Shown here: positions 23,021 through 35,585 of the stretch, piece by piece
Position numbering within the stretch: position 1 is the stretch's first letter
Layout: each line of letters begins with the position of its first letter
Assembly (NCBI GenBank): GCA_900155495.1
Contig: FTLJ01000737.1
Coordinates: 1 to 45,498, forward strand
Direction of reading: 5' to 3'
Origin: Porogramme epimiltina
Lineage: Eukaryota > Basidiomycota > Agaricomycetes > Polyporales > Polyporaceae
Length of the DNA: 45,498 nt
The notes under the pieces: generated by a model
Told to the model about the DNA's origin: nothing
Database searches by the model: none
What the model saw: the letters and a program-made list of their open reading frames with translations, nothing else
Made by a program: the position numbers and the translations under genes

Positions 23021-23567
23021 ATGGTCAAGGTCCCCATCGTCAAGAAGCGCACCAAGCCTTTCAAGTGAGCACCACGCTCGTCTTCTCCTCAAGATCTTGT
23101 CTAAATTTCTATCGTACAGGCGCCACCAGTCCGACCGCTACAAGAGCGTGAAGGAGGCATGGAGGAAACCCAAGGGTATTGACAACCGTGTCAGGCGTCG
23201 GTTCAAGGGCCAGCTGCCCATGCCCAAGGTGTGTTGCGCTCGAATTCCATGGTTTGTCCAATATCTCACTGGTCTCTTCAGATCGGCTACGGCAGCAACA
23301 AGAAGACCCGCCACCTCCTCCCCAACGGCCTTAAGAAGTTCTTGGTCAGCAACGTCCGGGAAGTTGACCTTCTCCTCATGCACAACAAAAGCTTCGCGGC
23401 GGAGATCGCGCACAACGTGAGCAGCCGCAACCGGACAGTCATCCTTGAGAGGTGCGTAATCTCCCCACCCCTAAAACCCGCCTACGAATATCGACCGTGT
23501 TTATAGGGCGAAGGTCCTCGGTGTCAAGGTCACCAACCCCGCTGCCCGCCTGCGGTCAGAGGAGTAA
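23021..23567 (+). CDS. rpl32: 60S ribosomal protein L32 (eL32)
   Basis: Four exons (23021-23064, 23120-23228, 23282-23451, 23507-23567) encode 127 residues, close to the 130 of yeast Rpl32. eL32 is a core protein of the cytosolic large ribosomal subunit. The sequence begins [20 protein letters not shown], continues with [18 protein letters not shown] and [16 protein letters not shown], and ends with [19 protein letters not shown]. All three introns are 53-55 nt. The start lies six bases after the probable leader intron. Confidence 0.97.
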
Positions 23568-24032
23568 AAGGTCGTTGTCGGTATCGCTGCTGTCTCATTT
23601 GCTGTTCTTCCACTATCCCATGTATCCATTTGACTATGCCGAAGACAATCGACATGCGACCATGTTCCAGGCCCCCCGGGAATGCATGTGATGAGGGACA
23701 TCCGATGTACGATATGATTCTGCACGGTTAGAAACTACAACGCCGTACTCGTACCTTCTAGGCCAGTGGGCCTATTCCGCAGGATACGCGGAGGCAGACA
23801 AAGCTAGATGCATCATGCGTGCACGTGCAATCCGATAGATGATAGGCCGAGTGCAGTTCCAGACGCTGCAGATGCTTGCTACTGCCTGTAACGGGGCCTC
23901 CGAACCCGACTAATCGAGACGTTTCGAGATCGGCGCCGAGCTCCGACTTGGCTGAGGGCCTCATAACACTCTCAGGCTCTCAGCATCGTCTCTGTTCTTC
24001 CGCGTTCGATCAGCTCTGATCTTAGTGCGACC
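23568..24032. other. Intergenic region (tandem genes)
   Basis: These 465 bp hold the eL32 3' flank and the promoter of the Memo-family gene. No gene, RNA or repeat was recognised. Confidence 0.4.
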
Positions 24033-25350
24033 ATGAGCTCCAGGTAAGTGATCTACGTATTCGCACGTCGCTTCCGCAACCTGTTGAATCCCCGAACCCT
24101 CCACGCCTCAGGCAAGCCACACACGCAGATTCGTGGTACACAGGAAATGGGGGTAGACTAGATGAAGAGCTCTCTGGCTGGCTCCAGGCAGTGAACCCCC
24201 CACCCGAGGACGATTATAAGCCGCCTGTGTCGGGGACAAAGGCTATCATCGCGCCGTTAGTTCATGTGGTCTTCCTCGCTGGTTCTGAGCTAAACTCCAA
24301 ACCGGCAGTCATGCAGGGTATTCGTATTCAGGACCCGCGGCGGCGTGGGCATACAAGAGCATTGACACTAACGGGATGTGGGTAGTTCACTATTATTCTT
24401 GTGCCCTCCGTACTCATGTTCAGAGGATGTTAGAAAGAGGGTCTTTGTTTTAGGTCCCTCTCACCACGTCTACCTGGATGGGTGTGCATTAACCCGATGC
24501 ACCAAATACGAAACACCTCTCGGGATCCTGCCGATTGACGTTGAAAGTACACACTGCCGTCCTCACTCTGTTTGACAATGCTCATGAGAGTCCGTAGCAA
24601 CGAAGGAACTCAAGGACACCGGCCGCTTTTCGGAGATGTCCTTGCAAACCGACGAGGATGAGCACAGCATAGAGATGCATCTGCCTTACGTCCGCAAAGT
24701 ATTCGAGGGGTTAGTCATTCCACTGCGGAGTTTGTGTCTTCGCCCCGCTGACCGTATTGCCCTAGCAAGGACATTAAGATCGTGCCCATCTTAGTTGGGG
24801 CAATCAACTACGACAAGGAAGTTTCCTACGGACAACTTCTAGCCCCATATCTGGCTCGTGAGGATACCATATTTGTGGTTTCCAGCGACTTCTGCCACTG
24901 GTGAGTTGGAATCCGTATACACCTATTCCCCGTATTCGGACGTCTTATCTGCTGTGCAGGGGACTCCGATTTCAATACACCTTCTACTACCCCAAGCCTC
25001 CTCCGACCAACCCGATCCGACTATCCCGCTCAGATGCCTCATCGGCCGCTCTGAGGGACCACCCTATCCACGCGTCCATCACGGCCCTCGATCACGAGGC
25101 GATGGAGTTGCTCACCTGCCCACCGTTCAGGGCGTCCCAGGCACACCATGAGTTCGCGCAGTATCTCTCGCGGACGAAGAACACCATCTGCGGCCGCCAC
25201 CCCATCGGCGTCCTGCTTGGTGCCCTCACCGCACTCGAGAAGGAGGGCAAGGAGCCGTCGCTCAAGTGGGTGCGGTATGAACAGAGCAGCCAGTGTGTGA
25301 CCGTCCAGGACTCTAGCGTCAGTTACGCTAGCGCATACGTACGGTTCTAG
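24033..25350 (+). CDS. Memo-family protein (MEMO1/Mho1 homologue)
   Basis: Seven exons (24033-24043, 24112-24255, 24309-24381, 24426-24546, 24598-24709, 24766-24900, 24960-25350) encode 328 residues. The family is a conserved cytosolic fold related to dioxygenases; the human member binds copper or iron and is linked to redox balance and cell motility signalling. Family blocks are [81 protein letters not shown] and [12 protein letters not shown]. Exon 1 codes only for MSS plus part of the next codon, which fixes the start at 24033. Intron 3 (24382-24425) is 44 nt, short even for this genome. Confidence 0.93.
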
Positions 25351-25473
25351 TAGCTGCACCTCGGAACAAGGAATTTGGAAGGACATACGAAACAATGTAA
25401 TCTATAGAGTCGACCACCTCTTATTGAATCGTATCTAGATCTATTGGTTGCAACTATGATTCTGAGACGTCTA

Positions 25474-26641
25474 CTACGCTCGGAGCCCAGGAGGGAGCAG
25501 ATCGATCTGTAGCCCAACTGGCTCGTCTACCTCGTTCTCGCTGCCCGGTTCACCCTGATGGTTTACGACCTGATAGACCGCGGTGAGCCTGACGCAGTGT
25601 GGTAAATGCGTTAATCAACCGACCTTGCCGTCAACGACAACACAGTCTTCGAAACCCCACTCTCTCAACAATCCCTCCTTCAAGTGCGCGCCGTCCGCCC
25701 GCTTGACCGCCTCCCAGCCTTCCCCAGGACCTGCGCCCGGCTGCAACCGACGCGCGTCCGTCAGCGTGCAAGTTCCGACGCGGAGCGGCATCCCCTCGTC
25801 GCCCACGAGCGCGCGCGCAAGCGCGATGATCGGCGCCGCGTGGCTGACGAGCAGGATCCGGCGGTGCCGCCCCTCGAACGCCTCCTCCACCGCGGGCACG
25901 AGCGCACGGAGGAGCCCACCCGCGCGAGCGTGCACGGCGGGGATGTCCTCGCCCGCCCGTGCGGGGTAGTAGATCGAGCGCCAGCCGGCGGGGTCGATTT
26001 CGGGGAAGTGGGTCTGGAGTGTGGCTGCGGGGGCGGGGCGTGGGTGGAGCCCTGTGCCGGGCGCGGCAGGGGAGTACCACTCGGAGAGCCCTAGAGGTGC
26101 GGATATTGAGCGGAGAGAAGGACCCGGTCAGAAGCTGGAAGGGCCGACCGTGTTCTACGTAGAGAGGCAGCTGCAAGGCCTTCGCAGTGGGCTGAGCGGT
26201 TTCCAGACACCGGTCTTCTCGCCCTCGTTAGCTCAACGTCAGGTTATAACGCAAAGGTCCCTACAATACGGGGAAGAGAATATGGCGGTAGGCCTTTCGT
26301 CTTCTGGAAGCGATTTGAAGAATTCAGCCAGCTCCTCTGCTTGAGTTACCCCAAACGGGGCAAGGGGCGGATCGCGCGGTAGTCCTATATATGCATAAAT
26401 ATTGGAGTTAGTCTGGCGTGTGGAAAGGTCTCTGAGTTGTTTGCACCAGTGACGCTCTTCCTGTAGCATATAATGTCAGACTACGTGTACCGTTGCTTGA
26501 AAGCGATATTGTGGGTCATTACCAGTCATCGGTGACCCAGTTCATCCGATATCCTGGAAGAAATGAGAGTCATGCCTAAGCTGGACAAACTACCAGAACG
26601 TCCTCACCATGTCTGGCTATGTAGATGTACTCAACAGTCAT
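25474..26641 (-). CDS. Phosphoglycerate-mutase-family (histidine phosphatase) protein
   Basis: Seven exons (26641-26608, 26553-26523, 26460-26447, 26384-26265, 26214-26149, 26090-25624, 25569-25474) give 275 residues. The histidine-phosphatase hallmark RHG is at residues 10-12, split by intron 1. It is followed by YRMNWVTDDWKSVTGLPRDPPL, where the 14-nt exon 3 supplies most of KSVTG. The block AIFSSPYYRCLETAQP and the second catalytic His in LLVSHAAPIIALARAL are also present. The family includes phosphatases and, in fungi, a part of the Tfc7 subunit of TFIIIC, so the substrate is unclear. The last exon (25569-25474) was added because the frame VVNHQGEPGS...EPVGLQIDLL continues the DGK of exon 6 across a 54-nt intron; without it the protein would stop after DGKVG. 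Confidence 0.82.
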
Positions 26642-27249
26642 CGCTGTCTAATAGGGCGTGTATGCGTGTGAAGCGGGCGAAAGGAAGGTCGCCACAGACC
26701 AGCGGTGACGGACCAAAGGAGAGAGTAGATGGGCGTAACGCCCTCGTGTCCAATGGCCGGCATGCTAATCGACTGATCAATCGTCGCGCGAGAAGGGAAG
26801 TTCTCGCTTACCGTAAAACCAGCAGACAGCAGGCCGAAATCAGGCGGGCACTCATTGTGTACAGCTGCTGTGCGCAAAAATGCATCGATGGTCTTACACC
26901 TCGTATACAACACGACTATAAATGGAGCGTCACAAAACATAATATACCGTGCATAGTCTTGGTTCATATGTCATGTCAGGGAGGGAGAGTGGGACAGCTA
27001 CTACTGGAATCGCGAGCAGAAGCACAGGGTACGTGGGAGCAACAGTAACAGAGACGAGGGGAGGTGGGAGGGGGGGAGATACGAGGTGACGATGATGCAA
27101 AACGTGCGCGCAGATATCAAGACAGAGGCCAACGGACTATACACTCGGATCGCAACGAAATGACTCCATGTTTTTGTCGGGACCGCTTTAGGAGGGCTGG
27201 AGTCAACGGCTCAGTGAGGCGCTGGACGGACCGATATATTTGCTGGGTT
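26642..27249. other. Intergenic region (tandem minus-strand genes)
   Basis: The 608 bp hold the upstream region of the phosphoglycerate-mutase-family gene and the 3' flank of the Stm1-type gene. Several open frames exist but none is protein-like. No RNA gene was recognised. Confidence 0.4.
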
Positions 27250-28570
27250 TTAGGCCAGAGACGGGAACGCAGTCTCGTCATCGACGTTGAGCGCGGGGGC
27301 AGTCGCGCCGTTCGCGCCACGACCGCGTCCCGCACCACGGCCACGGCCGCCGCGAGACCCACGCTCACCACCCCGGTCGCCACCACGGCCGCCACGGCCG
27401 CCGCGCGCAGGACGCTCAAAGCGGGCTTCGATCTCGATGAAGACCTTCTCCTCCTTCTTAGCCTTGGCCTTGGGAGCAGCGTTCTTGGACTGGAGCACGC
27501 AACATAGTCAACATTTCTGCCGTCGCTCTTGGACAAGATCAAAATTTTCTTACCTTGCCGACGAAGTACGAGCTCTCCTCCTCGTCCTTCTTGGTGACGA
27601 CGACGGCACCCTTGAAGGCGGCGTCATCGACCTTGCGAGCCTCCAACTTGGGCACGATCTCGAGACCGCCCTGCTTCTTGCGGTACTCGTCGAGGGTGAG
27701 GGTGTTGTCCTCCTCCTCAGGCTCGCGCGGCTTGCGCTCGGGCTTGTCACCTGCGGCGGCAGCGTCGGCGGCGGGTGCGTCGGCAGGAGCGGCCCAAGCA
27801 TCGGCACCATCGGAGGGACCGGCCCACTCGTTGGTCTCAGCCGCGGCGTCGGTAACGGCGGCAGCCTCGGCCTTGAGCTCGGAGTTGCCCTCGTCACCAC
27901 CCCAGCCCTGGTGGACCTTCTTGTCAGAATCGCTGTGGGGTTGAAGGTAGGTTAGATAGGGGGCATAGAAAATGCTCAGAAAAGAACGTACGTCTTGCCA
28001 GTCATGCTGTGGCGGTCGAACTGACGTCCGCGGCCACCACGTCCGCGATCGCCACGGCCCCGGCCACGTCCGCGACCACGGCCTTCGCCATCAGCTGGAA
28101 GAAAGTTGTCGCATTGGGTACAACCAAGGGGGAGGAAGGGGGAGGATGTGAAAGAGAAAAAAGGGGAGAAGGTCAGTAAGTGAAGTGTGTTTAGGAGTGT
28201 CTTGAATGGACATACCGCGCTTCTTGGGCTCGGAATCATCTCCAGCGACCTCCGCATTCTCCTTGTCGCGGGGTGCGGACTTGCCGCCACGCTGGTAGTA
28301 GCGGCCGCCTCTTGAGGCGGGACCGCCACGGGTCTTCTGCGTCCCGCGGGTAGCGGCGGGCGCGGGCGCTGCCTGCTTAGCGGGGGCGGCAGGCGCAGGG
28401 CTCGCCGGCCGTGAGGCATCCTCTGGGGGGTTGCGTAAAAGATCAGACAACCATCGAGGACAGATTCAATAGCATATACACGAATGCGAGTGCAGGGGTT
28501 GGAGGGGTGGGAGGGGAAGAGAGAACTCACCATCGAGGAGAGCAAAAGGATTCCTGCTGGCCACCGACAT
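27250..28570 (-). CDS. Stm1/SERBP1 (HABP4)-type ribosome-associated RNA-binding protein
   Basis: Exons 28570-28531, 28422-28216, 28094-27992, 27932-27554 and 27489-27250 encode 322 residues. The family clamps inactive 80S ribosomes and binds mRNA. The start MSVASRNPFALLDED is the typical Stm1 opening. An RGG-rich segment (GRGRGRGRGDRGRGG) comes next. The domain proper contains RQFDRHSMTGKTDSDKKVHQGWGG, then an Ala/Asp-rich acidic linker, LTLDEYRKKQGG and KVFIEIEARF, and the protein ends in a second RGG block plus NVDDETAFPSLA. Introns 1 and 2 (108 and 121 nt) are longer than average; I checked both for snoRNA boxes and found none. Arginine-glycine repeats suggest arginine methylation, as known in the family. 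Confidence 0.9.
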
Positions 28571-29497
28571 CGTTTCGTGACGGGGCCCTCTTTTGCGGTC
28601 AGAAGGGGTAAAGATCCCTGGGTAGGTCAAGTAGATTGACGGCGAGGTGCGTGAGGGCTTTGGCAAGTCCGAGAGCAGGAATCCTGCCGCCAAGGGACCC
28701 GGTAACCGCTCCCCGGGGTCCCGGTCAGCCACCCTCGCTCGCTGTACAGTTCTTCGCACCCATAAAAGGGCCCCCAACGACCCACGCACCTTAACGCAAA
28801 ACACAGGTGAGTAGCCCCCGCTGCTGTTCTCTGCCTCGTCGTCGTTGCTCACACCCCGTCTCCTCTAGCCTTCAAAAGCATCTCGACGATGACTCGCTCG
28901 CCGGCTTGCCGGACTTGAGCGGGTCGAGGACCTTGAGACCGTCACAATGGGCTGGAGAATGAGAAGACTTCGGTTGTGAATGATGGGACTTGGGTGCGGC
29001 GCACTCGGGCTCTAGGGATGAGACTTTGTCTCAGCAGCTGGCTCTTCGTGGCCGCTGTATGGGTTGCGTCGCAATGTCTCGTTGTATATTCTCCAATAAT
29101 CTATGTTTACCTCCTCATCACAAGCGTGACACGCTGGCGTCCCGACTCCCGAGACATTGCATCTCCGTTAGAAGGATCTGAAGGCCCCAAATCTCCCGAT
29201 ACTATTGCCTCAAATGGGCTGATCTGGGCAGGCCCGTGGCGGAAGAGAGCTGCGTGTGCGTGGACGTTGGTGCGCGGGCGATCGGGGAGGGAAACGGCGC
29301 GGACGGAGCCCGACGGACTGATAGCGTTTCTGCGGAGATGAGCCTGTGACCTCGTGTCGTAGTCCTTTGTGACCCGGGATGCAAGCCACTTCGAAGCCGC
29401 TGCACGTCTTGTTCCGCCTCCGACCCCCTCATCCACCACTCGGCCATCTTTAGGGCTTGGATTCCGCCACTAGTCCTCGTCGAGGCACCCTACGCAC
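28571..29497. promoter_or_regulatory. Divergent intergenic region of the Stm1-type and Spp1-type genes
   Basis: This 927-bp region separates divergent start codons. An ATAAAAG motif near 28764 is on the plus strand, far from the Spp1-type start. No open frame resembles a protein and no RNA gene was recognised. Confidence 0.4.
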
Positions 29498-32400
29498 ATG
29501 GCCAGTCGTCGACTCACGATCTCATCCCTGCTCTGTGCCGACGATCAGAACACGGACCAGCCCCAGCCCCCTCCTGCCCCGCTCCCAGAACCCCCACACG
29601 CACCGGTCCTATCTGGACCTGGTATTCCTCCCCCCGACGACTATAGGGAACCCCAGTATCCACTACCGTACCCTCACCATGGCGGGCGAGCTCGTAGTAG
29701 AACAAATTCCGGGCACATGCGCGACAGCCACAGCACCGTTCCCCTCTCCCTACAACCCGTATATATTAGGAGACACACGCCTTCACCACCAGCGGACAAT
29801 GTGGGGATGTATGCCAGACCGCGGACAGAGCATGGGGTGTATAGAGATAATGCACTGGTCCATCCCGATATCCTAGCGAGTGGATCCAGGCCGTCGGTCT
29901 TGTCCCTTGAACGTCCCTACCCTTCGTCACATCACCACCTTCAGACGGCCCCGCGGCCAAGCTCTTCCTCTCGACGAAGTTCAGATCCAAACCGGCAGGA
30001 GTACCGTCTCCCGGACGGCCCTTCATACTTCTCTCCGTCCGCACCGACACGAAACGTCCATTCAGACACTTTCGTGGGGCCCTCATATCCACCACCGCCA
30101 CCTCATCCCCAAACACAATCCCCATCGTACCAAGCAGCTCCTCAGTTGCGCACCCCTCGACATCCTTCCCATTCGCCGGTGTTGGGCCTCCGGCCGTCGA
30201 CGTACTCGCCACCAGGCAACCATCGCGTTATGACCCAGCCTTCGCCCTTCAATCTTCCCGGGCCAGGTTACTCCCCTCATCCCCCCTCCCAGAGTCCCCT
30301 CACGTCCACTAGTTCTCCCCCCTCAAGCCAAGACGCTCGCGCCTCACATTTTCGATCCGCTTCGTTCTCGCAGCCTGAGGCGCCGTTGTCTACCCCTCGA
30401 TCCTCAATGGCCTCACTTCCCAACTTGCTTAGTGCGGATCCGTCGCGTTCTCCAGTCGCGGGCCTAGGGTTGCGCGCGAGCCCGGGAGGAATGGGAGGGC
30501 TTGGAGGATTGGAGGCACTGGTCCAGGCTGCTACAGAGGAAAGGCGTAGGCTGAGCGGTGAGCACCCTCCCCCTGCGGTGGCGCGAGAGGCTACTCGGAG
30601 GGCGTCCCAGAGCCCTGTGCTCAATCGCATCCCTCCGCCACTTCACCCACCGGCGCACTCTCCTGTGTTGCAGAAAAGCCCCGTGCTTCCTTCCCCTCGT
30701 TTCGACACTCGCGTCAATTCCTTGGCTGTCATTCCTCTTCGGACCTCGCATGACGGCGAACCTCCAAGCAAGCGACGACGGAGGACCGGCAGCTTCAGCG
30801 CAGGACATCCTCTTGCTCCTGTTACCCCAGCCTCTCCCCAGAAACATGCAAGGCCCTCTACGCCTGTCGCACCCGTCGCTCCCGCCACCCCAGTCCCGCC
30901 CGTATCACCACCTTCCCCGCTTGTGCCTTCGGTCCAACCCAGTCCCTCATCTTCCACTTCCGTTGCCCGTCTCCCCGCACCCAAACGGACCAGTATCTCT
31001 CAGCTACTATCTCCTGAACCACCACGGAGGAGTTCACCGAGGTCCATACTTGATGCCACAAGCCAACCTCAAATCATCTTACAGCCTGTCGCCATAACAC
31101 CTCTACCTTCTGTTCCAGAGCCTGTTTTGGTCGTGGAAGTTGAGAAACCAGCCCAGACGGTAGAAAGAGTAGAACCGGCGGTCGAGGAACGGGAAAAGAC
31201 GGCCGAGGGTGATGCGGACGGCGAGCACGGGCCGAAGAACATCGAAATCGTGGATCAGGCAGCGGCAGAGAAAATGCGACATCTATCGCCAATACGGCAC
31301 GTCGACACGGAGGGCTCGTCGCTGGTTGATCACCCTGTTTCACGGGAAGAAGTTCCGTCTGTCGTAGATCTCGAACCTGCTCAAATGGAAGAGCAATCGC
31401 CGTCCCGCTCTCCCTCTGCCCATCATCCAGAAGAACCCTCCATCCCTATTGTCACGTCAGAAATAGTCGTAGACGCGCCAATGAGGGAGAGGTCCGTGGG
31501 ACCAGAAACTTCTGAACAATCACCCCCAGCTGCGGAGCCTGAAGCTCAAGCTCGAACAGCGACGCCAGTAGACGAGGAAGGAATGCTCCCAGAACCAACC
31601 GTTGACCAGGAACGGGTGTCACCAGTAGCAGAGCAAGAGCCGGAAGTATTGCCTGCCGTTGTGGATCCTGACCAGTCACCACCAGTGGCAGCACAAGAGC
31701 CCGAGAGTTCCCAGGATGAGCCTGGAGAACTCCAGGAACCCCTCTCCCAGATGGCGTCGCACATAGAAGACACCACTCCGGAGTTGGCCATGATTACGGA
31801 GCCTACGACCGACGTCGATTCGCACGTTAGCCCACACACCGAAGATACACACAAATCTCCCGTGGCGACTCCTGATTCGCCTCCAGCTCGTAGTCCAAGA
31901 GACTCGTCCCCGGGTCCAGAAGAGCAGCACGGCTCTCCAGTCGTGGAGATGGTAGTAGACGCTCCTACCCCACCCACGGCTGAGGTCATTGAGGAGCAGG
32001 CGCCCATGGTTGCAGTGGGTGATGAGGATGCTGTAGATGTCTCGACGCCGTCTATGTCGGTAGATGTTGAGGCCCAGGCCGAAGGCCCAGACGATGAGGA
32101 TGTCATGGTAAGCGGAAATGAACCAGAAGCCACGCACGATCAGGATCCCGACGAATGGCTCATGGAACATATCGCCGACGCTTCCCCCGCCCACGCGTCA
32201 CGACGCTCCTCCGTCGCGCCTGAAGAACCGCCACAAACTCCTTACCTGTCCGAAGCGTCCCCTCCCCCTCACACCATCGACGAGCATGCAAAGCGCAGAC
32301 CCCCCTCCGCACGTCCGGAATCCAGGAAAGTGCCCAGTCCATCGCGTTCGCCAACGCCCACCGCTTTGCTGGAGCAAGAGCTTGACGACATATCTCCGGC

Positions 32401-34516
32401 CGATGATGTCGTGCTCAAGACTGCCCCGTCCCCACGCTCGGACGCCGACACGGACTTCGCCCTGGAGCTCGAGTTCGCCGCGAGTACGACGCCAGACAAC
32501 CGCGACGTCTCCATGACCAGCGAGCTCGAGCTGGACGATGAGCTGCTCAGCCTTGTTGACGACAAACCTCGCCACACCCACTCACATGCGCACCACGCCC
32601 CGGTGAGCAAATCGTCACAGCCTCTTGCAAGCGCCAAACACGAGAAATCGGCGGTGGTCAAAGAGTCATCGGGGACGCGGACCACCTCAGAGGCCACGAG
32701 TGGCCCTTCCGTTCGTGCCTCATCAGTGGTTTCCGCCTCTCTTCCCTCTGAGCAAGTGGTGATGCCCCCACCGATCGCACCTCCCGGACAGTCATCGAAG
32801 TCGGCCACACCACACATTACAACCGCTCAGGACGAGGCGACAGAAAAGGAGGACGCTGCCAACACGTCAAGTAGTATGAAGGATTCTGTGCCACCTAAGG
32901 TAAATTCGAAGGTTTTCCCCCTCCCACTCCCGTATTGACGTACTGAAGGCTAAACCACAGGCCAAGGCCAAGACCAAACCCGTCCCTAGGCCGAAGGTCA
33001 AGCCGTCAAAGGAGAAGGAGGGCAAGGAGAAGGACAGCGCAGCTGGGTCGTCGGGTCGCCTCACTCCCTCTGGTAGTGGGGCCGTGGTCAAGGGGAAGAA
33101 GGCGGCCTCGGGCTCGGTTGCGGCCGCGAAGCGTGCGGTCTCCGCGGCGGCTGGCTCTTCGCGCTCTCGTTCAACGTCAGAAATGCCTATGCCTGCGGAA
33201 CCTACTCCTAAACCCAAAGTTCAGGCGCCACAAGAGGAGAAGGATGAGAATGAGGAGGCGGGCGACGACAAGCTCTATTGCATCTGCAAAACTAGCTATG
33301 ACGAAGACCGTGTGATGATTGCCTGTGATAGGTGAGTGAACCTCTGCTCATGCCAGCACTAGGTCTAATTATCATGGCAGGTGTGACGAGTGGTACCATA
33401 CCCAGTGTCTAGGCATAGACGACTTGGAAGTTGATCTCATCGATCAATTCGTATGCCCAATCTGTATCAGAGGTGCGTATATGCTTGGCCACCTTCTAGC
33501 GTCACAAGCCTTACGAATGCGCCACAGCCAATCCCAACCTACCCCTCGCGACTACTTACAAACAACGCTGCATGGCTGGCCTGAAACACCCCCAACCGTC
33601 ATCCCCGGCCGCCTGTCATAAGCCCTCCCGTGGTGCCTTCTCCAAGTTTTGCTCGGACGAGTGCGGCATCGCGCACATGCAAAGGCGGATCGAAAGCTGG
33701 GGAGGCGATCAAGCTGTGTTGTGGGCAAGCGTCAGAGACACGAAGCAGCGCGAGGGCGTCATCCTCAAGGTCCAAGTGTTCGAGGGCCCTAACGGCACGC
33801 TGTCGAAGGGCCATCCAGTCCAAGAGGCCTGCGAAGTTCAACGACCGTCGAAGACACAGCGGGAACGGCTCATCGTACGGCTGCAGAAGGAGCTGGCCAA
33901 GATCGAGCCGAAGCGCGAGCAGCTCAAGCAAGAGCTCGAGGTCCTCTCCTGGCGCGAAAAGCTGCTCGCGCTCGCCATCGAACGTGGCGAGCGTGTCAAG
34001 GAGTGCGGGTGGGACCAGCGGCTCTGCTTCGACGAGGAGGAGTACGCCGAGTTCTCAGCGGGTGTGCTCGAGAGCTACCAGGAGGCGAGTGCCGGCGTGC
34101 ACAACAGCGAGGGCGACGACGGAATGGAGGTCGACGGCTCAGGCGTGGAGGAAGGCGAGTGGTGGTGTCGAGGGAAGCGCAAGTGCGAGCGCCACCAACC
34201 GGGGTACGTTGGTCGTCCCTGAACGGCATGGCGGGTCGCATTTTGACTGATTGTGCGCCTTTTTTACAGGTGGCAGAAGCTGCGCGCACACGAGTATGAG
34301 TTCGACCGCGAACTCAAGGAAAGAACCATGCTAGCTTTGACAACGCAGGAGCGCGAGATTCGCTCGCAGCTAGAGGACGCGATGAACCCCTCTGACCGGA
34401 TGGCAGCCGTCGCCACCGTTTCACCGACGGCCGAGTCAAACGGTCATACACAGACTAATGGAGCGAAATTAAAATTGAATGGCGCCTCAGGAAGGAAGGG
34501 AAAGCAGAAGAAGTGA
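29498..34516 (+). CDS. Spp1/CFP1-type PHD-finger subunit of the COMPASS (Set1) complex, with very long N-terminal extension
   Basis: Five exons (29498-32899, 32961-33331, 33381-33472, 33528-34203, 34270-34516) encode 1595 residues. Spp1 reads H3K4 methylation for the Set1 methyltransferase in the nucleus. The PHD finger starts near residue 1240 (LYCICKTSYDEDRVMIACD, then RCDEWYHTQCLGID and FVCPIC). After it comes the Spp1-specific Cys-rich region, with TTYKQRCMAGLKHP, ACHKPSRGAFSKFCSDECG, and a coiled-coil QKELAKIEPKREQLKQELEVL. The C-terminus includes KRKCERHQPGWQKLRAHEYEFDRELKER. The first exon alone codes for 1134 residues, rich in Pro, Ser and Glu and predicted disordered. Known Spp1 proteins are much shorter, so either the extension is lineage-specific or two genes are joined by an undetected boundary; the frame is open without a break. 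Confidence 0.85.
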
Positions 34517-34777
34517 CATGTTTCCATAGCTAGATGTTGTTTTCGAGTTTTCGTCGAATTGCTTTCGCAGTGCAATTACCTACTAGTCTTGGCTACCGCC
34601 TGCTGAACTACACACAGGAAGACTCGCGATCATGGCAGTGAATGACGACAGTGACATAAATACAACAATCAGGATGTCTCCTCGGCGTAATGAATCTGCC
34701 TCTGTTGGAGAGCATCGACACAGTGAATGAGATGAGCACGCTAACAAGCATGTGTGTGCAAGCCGCGAACAGCTGGG

Positions 34778-35420
34778 TTAGTATCCGTCGCCTTCCCCGC
34801 CCTCCTTGCAGAAACCCTTCTCCTCGTACAGGACCTGAGACTTGAAGTCTTCCCGTTGCTTCTTGTTCGCAACCTCTTGTTTGTGGTAAGGCTCTAAGAC
34901 AGTCCATTCTACCTGACGAAGTGGGACCTCATCCTCTTGATCTAAGTCCTGTTGACCCGTCTTCAGCGGCGCGCACGAGCCATCATCATGACACTCACGA
35001 TCTCTCCGAGCAACACTACGTTCTCCCCGCGGATAAGGAACAGGCCTCTCCACGCTTCTGCAAAAACGTCCTGGTGGTATATTCGTTCTACGGTGTCCTC
35101 GAGGACAAGATTTGCTGGCGAGAGCGGCAAACTGTTCAACACGTCCTACACGAGCATTCTGCAAATGTGCAGGGATGCTCACCAAACTGATCGTATGAGC
35201 GCAATACGCCTTGCAACTTTCTACCGTCTCGAAGCACGACGAGCATCTTCCCTGAAGAGGGCGAGAGCAAAAGGCGTAGGCATGGGCGAGGGCCAGTCGG
35301 GACAGCAAGACAAGGGTATGTGGCTCAGGATGCGCGTCGCGTACGCGGACTTGGGATGGACGTACTGTCGACGCAGTCCACGAGCGACCCGGAGGTGGTA
35401 AAGGGGATGAGGGAGTCCAT
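34778..35420 (-). CDS. lsm1: Lsm1, Sm-like protein of the cytoplasmic Lsm1-7 complex
   Basis: Exons 35420-35366, 35251-35183, 35114-34999 and 34948-34778 encode 136 residues. Lsm1-7 binds the 3' end of deadenylated mRNAs and promotes decapping in the cytosol. The Sm fold begins at [20 protein letters not shown] (Sm1 motif), followed by [20 protein letters not shown] and the Sm2 motif [13 protein letters not shown]. The Lsm1-specific C-terminus ([20 protein letters not shown], then [12 protein letters not shown]) separates it from other Lsm proteins. I chose Met at 35420 because [12 protein letters not shown] directly follows; an in-frame upstream start at 35522 would add 34 non-conserved residues. 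A continuous frame misreads exon 2 and intron 2, which hides the gene from simple frame inspection. Confidence 0.92.
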
Positions 35421-35585
35421 TTCGCTGGCGGTCACCCTTGCGGGCGGAGGTGGAGGTTCGTTCTGAGCGTGTTTCCGGAGCGCCTGGAGAACTGCTCCAG
35501 CCGTAGCACCGGGCTGAAGCACGGAACAGACGTCAATCAGCCACTGCCTAAGCTATACAATGGCGCCGGTCCGTCAAGTTAACAA

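Noticed and set aside
35183..35308. Continuous 176-codon frame as a stand-alone small protein upstream of the Lsm1 C-terminus
   Set aside because: It misreads exon 2 and intron 2 of Lsm1. The correct frame gives an unbroken Sm fold.
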